Source of the DNA: Cytospora piceicola
Taxonomy: Eukaryota > Ascomycota > Sordariomycetes > Diaporthales > Cytosporaceae
NCBI GenBank assembly: GCA_023375675.1
Contig: JALQBC010000011.1
Span: 868,001 to 932,000 of the forward strand
Direction of reading: 5' to 3'
Length of the DNA stretch: 64,000 nucleotides
Shown: piece after piece, positions 35,112 to 45,933 of the stretch
How positions within the stretch are numbered: position 1 is the stretch's first letter
Layout: every line of letters starts with the position of its first letter
Program-made: the position numbers and the translations under genes
The notes under the pieces: generated by a model
Told to the model about the DNA's origin: nothing
Databases searched by the model: none
Seen by the model: only the letters and a program-made list of their open reading frames with translations

Positions 35112-37733
35112 ATGTTGGCTTCCCGTCAGCTCCTGGGCCACGTTGCCCGGAGCCGTGCCGCCGTTGGCTCCCTGGGCCTTCGACGAGGCATGGCCACCGT
35201 TACCGACTCCCCTCTTGACCGCAAGGTGAGTGTTTCTTCCCCCCATGGCTTGGAGCTATATGCTCGGTCTGCTGTGCGATTTGAGCCGTTGCTGACCTCA
35301 ACTCCTTCCACGTGAACAGGTCAAGCAGAACAACTGGGAGGAGAGCAACTTCATCAACTACAAGAAGATGTCTGAGAACCTTGCCATTGTTCGCAGCAGA
35401 CTCAACCGACCCCTCACATACGCCGAGAAGATTCTGTACTCTCACTTGGACGACCCACACGGTCAGGACATCGAGCGTGGTTCTTCATACCTCAAGCTGA
35501 GGCCAGACCGTGTTGCTTGCCAGGATGCCACCGCCCAGATGGCTATCCTGCAGTTCATGTCCGCCGGCATGCCCAAAGTAGCAAACCCTACCACCGTCCA
35601 CTGTGACCACTTGATTGAGGCCCAGATTGGTGGTGAGAAGGATCTCGACCGCGCTATCAGCATCAACCAGGAGGTCTACCAGTTCCTGTCCTCCGCCTGC
35701 TCCAAGTACGACATTGGTTTCTGGAAGCCCGGCTCCGGTATCATCCACCAGATCCTGCTCGAGAACTACGCTTTCCCCGGTGGTCTTCTTATCGGTACTG
35801 ACTCTCACACCCCCAACGCTGGTGGTCTCGGCATGTGCGCCATCGGTGTCGGTGGTGCCGATGCTGTCGACGTTATGGCCAACCTGCCTTGGGAGCTGAA
35901 GGCACCCAAGATTATCGGTGTCAAGCTGACCGGTGCTCTGTCTGGCTGGGCTTCTCCTAAGGGTGAGTTTTCGCTGCCGTGCCCTTGAATCTGTAGTATA
36001 ATGCTAACGGTCCTAGACATTATCCTCAAGGTTGCCGGTATCCTCACCGTTAAGGGAGGTACTGGTGCGATCGTTGAGTACTTCGGCCCTGGTGTTGACA
36101 CGATCTCTGCCACGGGTATGGGGACCATTTGTAATATGGCAAGCCTCTTTCTATCCCTTTCGTATAACTCCGATTACTAATTTTTCAAAAGGGAGCTGAG
36201 ATCGGTGCCACCACCTCCGTTTTCCCCTTCAACGACCGTATGCACGACTACCTGTCCGCCACCAAGCGTAAGGACATCGGTGACTTCGCCCGCTCTTACG
36301 CCGAGAACCTGCGCGAGGATGAGGGTGCCGACTACGACCAGCTGATCGAGATCAACCTGTCTGAGCTCGAGCCCCACGTCAACGGTCCCTTCACCCCCGA
36401 TCTGGCCACTCCTATCTCCAAGTTCGCCGAGGCCGTCAAGGCCAACAACTGGCCCGAGGAGCTCAAGGTTGGTCTGATTGGATCCTGCACCAACTCCTCT
36501 TACGAGGATATGTCCCGCGCTGCCTCTATCGCCCGCGATGCCATGGACCACGGTCTCAAGGCCAAGACTGCCTTCTTCGTCACCCCTGGTTCCGAGCAGA
36601 TCCGTGCTACCATTGCCCGCGATGGTCAGCTGCAGACCTTCGAGGAGTACGGCGGTGTCGTCCTGGCTAACGCTTGTGGTCCTTGCATTGGTCAATGGGA
36701 CCGTCGCGATGTCAAGAAGGGTGAAGCCAACTCTATCATCTCCTCTTACAACCGAAACTTCACTGGACGTAACGACGGCAACCCCGCCACCCACTCTTTC
36801 GTCACCTCTCCTGACCTGGTCGTCGCCATGACTGTTGCTGGCTCCCTGAGCTTCAACCCCCTGACCGACAAGCTCAAGGACAGCAACGGCAACGAGTTCC
36901 TGCTGAAGGCTCCCACTGGTGATGGTCTCCCCAACCAGGGTTACGACCCCGGCATGGACACCTACCAGGCCCCTCCCGCCGACCGCTCCACCGTCCAGGT
37001 CCAGGTCTCCCCCAGCTCCGACCGTCTGCAGGTCCTGTCCCCCTTCAACGCTTGGGACGGCAAGGATGCCACCGACATGCCCGTCCTCATCAAGACCCAG
37101 GGCAAGACCACCACTGACCACATTTCTATGGCTGGTCCCTGGTTGAAGTACCGTGGCCACTTGGACAACATCTCCAACAACATGCTGATCGGTGCCATCA
37201 ACGCCGCCAACGGCGAGGCCAACAAGGTTCTCAACCAGACCAACGGTGAGTGGGGCGCTGTCCCCGCTGTTGCCCGTGACTACAAGTCCAAGGGCATCAG
37301 GTGGGTGGTTGTTGGTGACTGGAACTACGGTGAGGGTTCTTCCCGTGAGCATGCTGCTCTGGAGCCCCGCCACCTGGGTGGAATTGCCATCATCACCCGA
37401 TCCTTCGCCCGTATCCACGAGACCAACCTGAAGAAGCAGGGCATGCTGCCCCTGACCTTCTCCGACCCCGCCGACTACGACAAGGTCCCCGCTGAGTCCA
37501 AGGTAAGTCACCGCTTCGCACCGCGAAATATGCCAGTATCATCTGCTAACGATTCGACACAGGTTGACCTGAAGTGCACCGAGCTCGAGGTTGGCAAGCC
37601 CCTCACCATGGTCGTCAAGCCCAAGGAGGGCAAGCCCTTCGAGATCAAGCTGTCCCACACCTTCAACGCCGGCCAGATCGAGTGGTTCAAGAACGGTAGC
37701 GCTCTTAACACCATGGCCAAGAACAACGCATAA
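35112..37733 (+). CDS. ACO1: Aconitate hydratase, mitochondrial
   Basis: Five exons: 35112-35225, 35320-35962, 36017-36138, 36192-37502 and 37563-37733, 786 residues. A cleavable mitochondrial presequence ([19 protein letters not shown]) is followed by the full aconitase fold. The 4Fe-4S ligands are in [12 protein letters not shown] and [11 protein letters not shown]. Other hallmarks are [42 protein letters not shown] and [18 protein letters not shown]. It interconverts citrate and isocitrate in the TCA cycle. Intron 3 has a GC donor (ATG|GCAAGC, 36139-36191): only this splice restores the invariant ICNMGAEIG block. The last intron is 60 bp and open. Codon use is strongly C-ending, consistent with high expression. 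Confidence 0.98.
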
Positions 37734-38762
37734 ATACAATGATACCTGCATCGCGTGCACTAGCACGACTGTAAAGAAAAACGGAAGGAGGAGCATCATC
37801 CCCCAATAAGGCCCAATACGGCCAAGAGGAGGCGTGGGGATGATACGGATGAGGACGACGACACATCGAATACCATACTTACTGGCTTGTTTCTGGCGGA
37901 GGGGTTCTCGGATTATGGAGCTCATGCGTTTTGGAACTTTATATCACTCGGACAGGCAACGTCGCATTTCCTTAGATTGTGTAAATGAAACCTTTTCAAA
38001 TGTTCAAACACCGGTTGTCATAACACTGCCCAACACTGCCCAATACTGCCAGTGTCTATGGGAGGTTCGCCAAGCAGGGGAGTGTCTAATAGGCAGGAAG
38101 GCGAGGTTATCCCACTGAGCTTATGCCACGGGTGGTTATCCTACTGAGATTATGCCACGGGTGGTTATCCCACTGAGATTATGCCACGGGTGGTTATCCC
38201 ACTGAGATTATGCCACGGGGAGGTTGTCCACTGTCCAGATCTCACTCGGAGGTTAACCTACTGTCTATATGCCACTATCTACTATCCTATTTGGAGGTTG
38301 TCCCACTGACTATAACGGCTATACTATACTATCTAGATCGAGATTCACTGTCTGGCGTGGGTAAAGTGGTACGAAAACGTGAAGTTGATTAGCTGTCGGC
38401 TAGAAGCATACCCACTGGTAATTCCTTCGGGATAAGAGCATATCGATAAGTACGTAGTCTACTATGTAGCAAATCGCAATGATACTTGGAACATGCAGTT
38501 TTACTCTATTTCCCATCTCTTCAATCGTGTCATGTTCTTCGCACAAATGGGACCAACGGCATCATCCTGATCTCGAAGCGGATATCCATTCAAAAAGATG
38601 ATGACCAATCGATACTTTAGCCATCAAGCGACCCGAGAATCTCTCCAGCCCCCACTACGATATTAACTACGGCCAACCGCGAACACGTGCGCAATCTTCC
38701 CTCGTCCCACCACCCGTATTCCCCAGACTCATCAGAATCGCGACTTTGCGAAAGCAGCCACG
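37734..38762. other. Intergenic region aconitase / RBD2
   Basis: Aconitase 3' UTR followed by a minisatellite (38105-38220) and its decayed continuation to about 38330. No gene is seen. Confidence 0.55.
38105..38220. repeat. Minisatellite, 4 units of 29 bp
   Basis: Four head-to-tail copies starting GGTTATCCCACTGAG and ending TTATGCCACGGGT, at 38105, 38134, 38163 and 38192, differing at single bases. More diverged copies (AGGTTGTCC...ACTGT, GGTTAACCTACTGTC, GGTTGTCCCACTGAC) continue to about 38330. Confidence 0.9.
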
Positions 38763-39775
38763 ATGCCTGCACCGCCAACTCGAGTACCGTCCTTCAGCGC
38801 CATGCGCGCCAAATCATACGTCTACCGACTCCCTCTTTTCACGAGGCTCGTCGTGTTCATAATAGTGGCCACCTGGGTTGCGTCGGCCGCGCTGGGAAAG
38901 ACCTGGGATATCCCAGCATGGGGCGCGCTGGTGCCAGATGAGGTTGGCTTTGCTACCTGTACGTTTGGTCCCTATGGTCTCCAGACCATTCCATCACTCT
39001 ACGAGGGGGCTTGAGAGGTGCATCCAGGTGGGAGCTGGGCACTATGAGTCGGCCAGGAACTGACAAGGACATTTGCGGTGGATAGTATACCGGACCAACA
39101 CGTTTCCGTTCATTCACCTGAACTTCTTCCACATGATCATGAATGTTATCGCCGTAACACCGCTTCTGGAGCGATTCGAGAGCGAGTACGGAACCTTGAC
39201 GAGTCTGGCGCTGTTCTTTGGTCGTGAGTTCCCCCCGCCCCCTTTACAAGACGAAACCCTTTGAATCCCCAACTAACAAATCGCGTCGCACCGCAGCCTT
39301 CTCGACCCTTCCCGCGGCTCTTTACATGCTCTTCGAAAAGGTCATACTGCGCTCCAACAACGGCGTCATGGGCGCCAGCATCTGGTTCTTCCTGCTCCTC
39401 AGCATGGAAGCCGTCCGGACGTATCGAGTGAACCCGCACTTCGCGATAGCGACGTACAACATCCCGACGTGGACGGCGCCCCTGCTGCTGGCCATAGTCA
39501 TATCGGCTCTGGTGCCGAGCTCGAGCCTGCTGGGACATCTCTGTGGGTTGATCGTGGGCTACGTGTGCGGGCTGGGGTACATGAAGCTCTTGTCGCCGCC
39601 GGAGAAGGTACTGCGGTGGATCGAGGCCAAGCTGAACCTGCTGGAGAGGCTGCCGAGGTATGTGAGCGTGGACCAGAAGACATATGGGCGGTTTGGCGTG
39701 CTGCCGAGCTCGGCTGCGGCGCCACAGGGGGTGGCGCTGGGGGTTGTCGGTTCGGGGCAGAGATTAGGCCCTTGA
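38763..39775 (+). CDS. RBD2: Rhomboid family intramembrane protease Rbd2
   Basis: Exons 38763-38958, 39086-39223 and 39297-39775 (introns 127 and 73 bp), 270 residues. Several transmembrane segments are clear: LFTRLVVFIIVATWVASAAL, HMIMNVIAVTPLL, a hydrophobic stretch at FFLLLSM, APLLLAIVISALV and HLCGLIVGYVCGL. The catalytic Ser is in GVMGASIWFF (GxS motif) and the catalytic His in LLGHLCGL; HLNFFHMIMN is the typical loop. Fungal Rbd2 is a Golgi/endosomal protease, and its orthologues in fission yeast and Aspergillus cleave the membrane-bound sterol regulator SREBP during hypoxia. The C-terminal 70 residues are cytosolic. Confidence 0.92.
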
Positions 39776-40445
39776 AGAGGAGATGACGGAACTTCTACAT
39801 CATCTATGTCTATGTACACGTAAGAGACGTGTGTTCCAACATGCACTTCAAACATTGTATCCCCATCGGTATTTTGGCGTTACTGGTTGGGAAAAAACGG
39901 ATGAAACAGGGCTCTTACGGTATGGCATGGGCTGTCTGTATATATACATTAATTGGTCGAGTGCAGGTTTGGGGGTGGGAATTGGATAGCTGGGAACTTT
40001 CTTGAGATTCCGTCAAAATGATCATGCAGGCTTAGAATCTATCTGACAATAAGTAGAGTCGCTACTGGAGATGACAAGAGAGGAGCGCCTGTTGGGCATT
40101 TGTCGGCCTGTTGCTTATATGCAAATAGCGGGGAGATTATGCAATTTAGAGCTCCAAAACTCCTGAATTCAAGACTCAGTGGCCAAGCTCCATTGTTCCT
40201 CTCGCAGACTCGTCCATGAACAAATGCGATAGTGATTAAATAATTAACGGTGTGAAGCGATCTTTGGTGGATTTCAGTTTCTGCGCATTATCCATGGATT
40301 GAAATTCTAAAGGGGCGGATTCGCTGAACCTGTCACTGGCGGGCGTCCGAAAGGCCACCTGCCAACTCTCCTTTCCTGACCAGACGGTAGCGTGCCGCCT
40401 TCTCTGTTCGTGAACGCGGACAAGAGCAGCAAGAGCACAGGAAAG
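39776..40445. other. Intergenic region RBD2 / GAA1
   Basis: RBD2 3' flank and presumed GAA1 promoter. Ordinary composition, no gene seen. Confidence 0.5.
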
Positions 40446-42468
40446 ATGCCGCGGCTTCTATGTGAGTATATGCCATCTTGTCGGCCGTCTTATATCTCCA
40501 ATCAAGGCCCCCAATGTCGTCTACATGGTTAACCTCTGTATAGCTGGTGTACTGCGCCTCAGACGCGACCCGCGCCTGCTGAAGCTGCCCCCTTACATCT
40601 CCCTGCTGTGCATCATAGTAGGCGTCGCATGGCTCCTCATGCTCCCGCAAAACGAATACTCGCGACGCACATACATATCCGAGAACGCCCTGCTGCCGGG
40701 ACAGGTCCATACCTACTTTGGCGGGAGCGACCAGAATGTCTTCCGCGCCTACAAGCACGAGGTGGATGCCCTCGTGGGCAAGAGCAACATCGAGGTCAAC
40801 GACGGCCTGGAGGACATATTGAAGAGCGTCGGGCTGAAGGCTGGCCGCCAGAACTTCACGTATACGAGCTCTGGCAATGTGCACGCCGGCGAGAACATCT
40901 ATGCCATCCTTCAGGCCCCGAGGGGCGATGCGACCGAGGCGATCGTCTTGGTGGCTGCCTGGAAGAACGTCAAGGACGAGCACAACAAGAGGGGCGTCGC
41001 GCTGCTGCTGACGCTCGCTCGTTACTTCCGGAGGTGGTCTCTATGGTCCAAGGACATCATCCTCGTCGTCACGCCCGACAGCCTCGCCGGGCCCCAGGCC
41101 TGGGTCGACGCCTACCACGACGCCCACGACACCCGGTACGTCGACTCGCTGCCGCTCAAGTCCGGGGCACTGCAGGGCGCCATCGCCATCGACTACACCC
41201 AGGAGACGCGGTTCCACTCGGTGCACATCGTCTACGACGGCATCAACGGGCAGCTCCCCAACCTGGACCTGATCAACAGCGTGGTCAACATCGCGGGGGG
41301 CCAGATGGGCATCGGCGTGTCCACGCAGGAGATGTGGTCCCACAGCGACAGCTACGAGGACAGGCTGCGCACCATGCTCCGGGGCATGATGAAGCAGGGG
41401 CTCGGCATGGCGTCGGGCCCGCACAGCAGCTTCATCCCCTACCACGTCGACGCCATCACGCTGCAGCCGTACGGGGAGGGCTGGCAGGACGAGATGGCCA
41501 TGGGGAGGGTCATCGAGGGCACCTTCCGGAGCCTGAACAACCTGCTGGAGCACCTGCACCAGAGCTTCTTCTTCTACCTGCTGATGCACAAGGACCGGTT
41601 CGTCAGTATCGGGACGTACCTGCCCAGTGCCATGCTCATCGCGGCCAACTTCACGATCATCTCGATTTCGCTGTGGGTGAAGAGTGGGCAAGCTGGCGAG
41701 GTTGAGAAACCCAAGGCGGACGAGGAGCCGGACGAGAATGAGAAGGACAAGGACAAGGCCGTCGTTGAGAGAGGGCCGGCTGATGCGCCGTTGATAGTTG
41801 CTACGGACCGAGACATCTTCTTACCGCTGGCCTTGGTGGCTGGCTGTCAGTTTCTGGGCGTCCTACCTTTCTACATGTTCAACCATTTGCCCGAGGGTGT
41901 AAGTGTCTCCATACCCACGCAAGACATGGACATACAACAGAGATACTAACGATATCCCGTTTTGCAGATGCACGCACCGGTCTTCGTCACTTTCACCATC
42001 CTGAACGTGGCCCTGCCGCACCTCATCTCGCACCTCCTCAGCGCCAACTTCCGGCCCACGGAACAGCAGTACTCGCTCATGCAGTCCTTCTCCCTCCTCC
42101 TCCTCGGCATGTTCCTCTCGTCCCTCGCGACCCTCAACTTCTCCCTGTCCCTCATGGTCGGCCTGCTCTCCAGCCCGCTGTCGTTCGTGCGCCCATGGCC
42201 CAGGGTGCCCGCGATGCGGTGGGTCTGCACGGTGCTGCTGAACCTGGTCGCCCCCACGGCTGTGCTGGCGACGTGGTCGGCCTACTGGTGGGGCGCGTCG
42301 ATGGGCCTGGGCAGCATTGGCGAGGTGTTGAGGGAGGCGGCGTTTGGTTGGAGGGTTTGGGGCATGTATACGAGTGTCGTCGTATGGGGTGTGTGGTGGC
42401 CGGCCTGGCTGGTTGGTGCCGTGGTTGTATTGGGCCGGCCTGAGGCGCCGGAGAAGAAAGTGAAGTGA
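40446..42468 (+). CDS. GAA1: GPI transamidase subunit Gaa1
   Basis: Exons 40446-40461, 40544-41898 and 41968-42468 (introns 82 and 69 bp), 623 residues. The 16-nt first exon gives MPRLL, which joins to SGVLRLRRDPRLLKLPPYISLLC, the family's start. A transmembrane segment (residues about 22-40) is followed by a large lumenal M28-peptidase-like domain with ENIYAILQAPRGDATEAIVLVAAW, KDIILVVTPDS and GALQGAIAIDY. It ends in several membrane helices. A charged loop (KADEEPDENEKDKDK) precedes the helices. Gaa1 in the ER complex with Gpi8, Gpi16, Gpi17 and Gab1 attaches GPI anchors to secretory proteins. Confidence 0.95.
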
Positions 42469-43123
42469 TGCAATTATCTGTACAGTATATTATTCTGTAA
42501 GAGGTGCCTGTGGTAATACTATTGCTGGTCCTTACTGGGCATCACACTATGTTTACCCAGTGTACACGATCGTCGAGTATGGGTCCCTGAAAGGCCTATT
42601 CGGTGGGATTATGTACAAACTTACGAAGTATTGCAAGTAGACTACCATCAAATTGATGTTTGACTATGAGGCTTAAGGAGACATGAACACCTGGGCAAGT
42701 CTTGGACATTTAGGTACCTACCTAGGTACCTTCCAAGGTTGATGAGTACTTCTCAAGTACTTGGGTAAATGGGTACTTGTTGGAGATATAGTATACCTAC
42801 CTGGTACCTAGGCGTACCTAGGAATCTACAAGGAACCTTGGAAGGCGCGAATGTATTACCGTACCTTCGACACTAAAAATTGGGGTGAACCGTTCGACCC
42901 CGGATTCTTGCGACCTTTTGGATGTTCCCATGTTCGTTCTTCCTCATCACCCAAATACACTACTACCCAGTACACACCCCCATGCCTCGCTAACATATCG
43001 CGGACCCACTCTTCCCTTTATCGCCTTCTTTCGGCTTTCTCTTCTTAAATATTAAATTGTTACATGAATGCTGCTCGGCTCCGGATCGTCTCACATCAGC
43101 TGTCAGTACGATCGCGATTCACC
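42469..43123. other. Intergenic region GAA1 / SAK-HAD gene
   Basis: Contains the densest CCTAGGTA cluster of the window (42711-42840) and CT-rich sequence before the next start. No gene seen. Confidence 0.55.
42711..42840. repeat. Dense CCTAGGTA/GGTACC palindrome cluster
   Basis: Contains TAGGTACCTACCTAGGTACC, CTTCCAAGG, TACCTACCTGGTACCTAGG, CGTACCTAGG and AAGGAACCTTGG: overlapping self-complementary hexamers and octamers within 130 bp. Confidence 0.65.
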
Positions 43124-44974
43124 ATGCCCCCCAATTACGGCCATGGCGCTCTGCCAAAGCCTGGCCAGCAGCCCGGCGCGCCTCTGACCCCGACCGCAAT
43201 GGGCAGATGGTCCGTCTCGTCCAAGCAGCTTCCGCCCGCCGACAAGATCAAGGCACTGCACGTCTACGACTTTGACAACACTCGTAAGGATGCGCCTATA
43301 CAGAGCTCAGGTTCGGGGCACGACGGGAACAACATAGTTGGCGCTAACTAGATACCTTTACTCAACGCAGTCTTTAGGACCCCCCTTCCCAACCAAAAGC
43401 TATGGAACGGCTACACCATCGGCCTCCTCTCCAACCAGGACGCCTTCGCCAACGGCGGCTGGTGGCACGACTCGCGGATCCTCGAAGCGACAGGCGAGGG
43501 CATTGAAAAGGAGGAACCACGCGCCTGGGAGGGCTGGTGGAACGAGAAGATCGTGGAGCTCGTACAGCTCAGCATAAAACAGAAGGATGCCCTCACCGTG
43601 CTCCTGACAGGCCGGGCCGAGTCCGGGTTCGGCGAGCTGGTCAAGCGCATAGTGGCGAGCAAGGGACTAGACTTCGACATGGTCTCGCTCAAGCCGGCCG
43701 TGGGCCCTAACAAGGAGCGCTTCGACAACACCATGCACTTCAAGCAGGTCTTCCTGCGGAACCTGATGGAGACGTACAAGGACGCCGAGGAGATCCGGGT
43801 GTACGAGGACCGGCCAAAACATGTTCAGGGGTTCAGGGCATACATGCAGGAGTATAACAAGCGGCTACAAGCTGCCGCCGGGGGTGCCAACGCGTGGCGT
43901 GCTCCCATATCTGCAGAGGTGGTACAGGTTGCAGAACTCTCCATGAATCTGAACCCGGTGGTGGAGATCGCCGAGATACAGAAACTCATCAACGACCACA
44001 ACGAAGCCGTGACAAATAAGGTCAGCGGCTTGAAGCGCGATAGGATGGTGATCAAGAAGACGGTCTTCTTTACGGGGTACATGATCGACCCAGAGGATAC
44101 CAAGAAACTGCTTACGTTGGCGAACATTCCCGAGGGACTGCCGGACCAGGAGCTGAAATACCACGCCAACAATATCATGATCTGCCCGAAGCCTTGTCCG
44201 CCTAGCATCCTGGAGAAGGTGGGCGGCATGGGCTACAAGATGAAGTGGGAGGTGACGGGCACAGCGTGCTTCGATAATAGTGTGTGGGCGGCATGCCTGC
44301 GTCCCGTGTCCAACACAGCACGTTTCCACACGGACAACCCCAGCCCTCTTGTCGTCCTGGCGGTACGGAAAGGCACCAGGCCCCAGGACGCCGGCAAGAT
44401 CAAGAACTGGCAGCCGGTCCCGCCCGACAAGGCCTTCATCTTCGAAAGCACCGTGGGAGAGAAAGTCCTGCTGCGGATCGAGGCTGAGGACTCTAGTGAG
44501 AACGCCTACGAGAGCCTGTTCCCAAGCAAGAACTTTAAGAGGAAGCACGCTGGTGATGACTCCCCTAGCCGCGGGAACGACCGCAGTGGCGGTCATTTTA
44601 ACCAGAGAAGGGAGCAGTTCAACCAACAAAACAATAACAACAACAATAACAACAACCACGGCGGCAGAGGCGGCCGGGGAGGCTACAACAACTTCCGAGG
44701 CGGGCACCGCGGAGGGCCTAAGGGAGGCCGAGGCGGACAGCGCGGTGGAGGAAGAGGGGGTGGTCGAGGGGGCAGAGGAGGTGGGCATTACCGCTCTCTG
44801 GACGACGTCGGCACGCGCGACTTCAGCGGCACGGCAAACGTTGTGTACGATGACAACCCGAGCGGCGGTCAGTGGACGCCGTCTTTCCAGGGCAACAATG
44901 GTGGCAACAACCGGCCGAACGGTGGCGGTGGCGGCGGAGCAGGAGGAGCCGAGAACTTGCAGAACTACTACTAG
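43124..44974 (+). CDS. HAD-superfamily 'Swiss Army knife' RNA repair-like protein with RGG tail
   Basis: Exons 43124-43283 and 43371-44974 (intron 87 bp), 587 residues. The HAD phosphatase motif I, HVYDFDNT, is at about 46-53 and is split by the intron; VLLTGRAESGF carries motif II and IRVYEDRPKHVQGF the later acidic motif. This corresponds to the fungal HAD_SAK_1 family, named from domain comparisons with RNA repair proteins. A second domain (about 215-450) has VVIKKTVFFTGYMI-like and MKWEVTGTACFDNSVWAACL segments. The tail has an N9-10 run and an RGG-rich stretch ([15 protein letters not shown]), likely RNA-binding. Substrate is unknown. The frame stays open for 73 codons after the TAG stop. 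Confidence 0.82.
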
Positions 44975-45933
44975 AGGCAGCAGGAGCCAGTCGGAGACAC
45001 CTACACACACCGGGCCGTCGATTTGCCTGGTTCTTGGGAGCCTCGAGGCTCTGGAAACACTGCGGCCGCAGCCACGGACCCTGAGGGTGAGCATGGCGAG
45101 AGGACGACATACAACTCCGACGTCGAGATGGTCGACACGGGCGTGCCTGATGATGAGGCCTCGCCGTTCTCGCGATTCACCTGGAAGCGTCCTTGATAGT
45201 ACAAGGGCGTGGACGAGTCCCGCGAGAACGAACCGAATGACATGGAGAAGTCGATGGAGGTATATCGATGAGACGGACGACGCTACGCCTGCTTAACGGC
45301 GCAAGGTCATGTAGTCACATCATTATCGGGTCAGATTATGCTCACAGGTCTATTCTGTGGGATCACTATTGTTCTGGTACAGTTCTGGAACTTCATTGCA
45401 AACACATGTCGATTATACCCATCCGGTCCTCGGTTCCCGGATCTTCTTGGAAGCTCCAGGGAAGAACAGAAAAGCATGGCACAAGGGTGGAAATGGAGTT
45501 TAATGGCAAGGGGGAAATCGAAGCACGCAAGAGGAGCTTCCACTCAGGAGTCGGTTTTTGGAATTTACGCCGGCGGCTTTCATGGGAATCCAGTCCAATT
45601 ATACTGCCATGATTTCACAGAGCGCCGCGCAATTTGTCACCACAGGACATACCTAGACCTCTAGGCGTATATAAGAATACTATATTTGAGGCCTTGCGCG
45701 TTTCATTGTTCTTTACCTCTAATGCAAGTGACATCCGTACACGTGAGGATTTCGCAAGAGGCACAGGAATACGGACGAACTACCCACCGAGGCCTGTCTC
45801 ATCCAGATAGCAAGCAGCGTTGTACAGTTCAATCTAATAGGATTTGGAAGGTCTCGAATGACATGAGTTTTTTTCCCTCTAAGCTATCAAGAGTCTATCA
45901 ACACCTTCAATCGTCCTCTTCTTGGCCAAGCCC
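44975..45933. other. Convergent intergenic region, SAK-HAD gene / THS1
   Basis: The first 220 bp continue the SAK-HAD frame without a stop (see findings). The rest is ordinary, with no gene recognised. Confidence 0.5.

Noticed and set aside
36177..37511. 444-codon open frame antisense to aconitase
   Set aside because: It is the shadow of a codon-biased, C-ending gene on the other strand; its Val/Gly-rich translation has no domain, while the sense strand encodes clear aconitase.
38105..38220. CRISPR-like array
   Set aside because: The 29 bp units are head to tail without spacers, so this is a minisatellite, and the genome is eukaryotic.
40608..41705. 365-codon alternative frame within GAA1
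   Set aside because: His/Arg/Pro-rich shift-frame translation over conserved Gaa1 sequence.
43865..45094. 409-codon open frame antisense to the SAK-HAD gene
   Set aside because: Shadow of a GC-rich sense gene; its translation is Val/Arg/Ala-rich without motifs.
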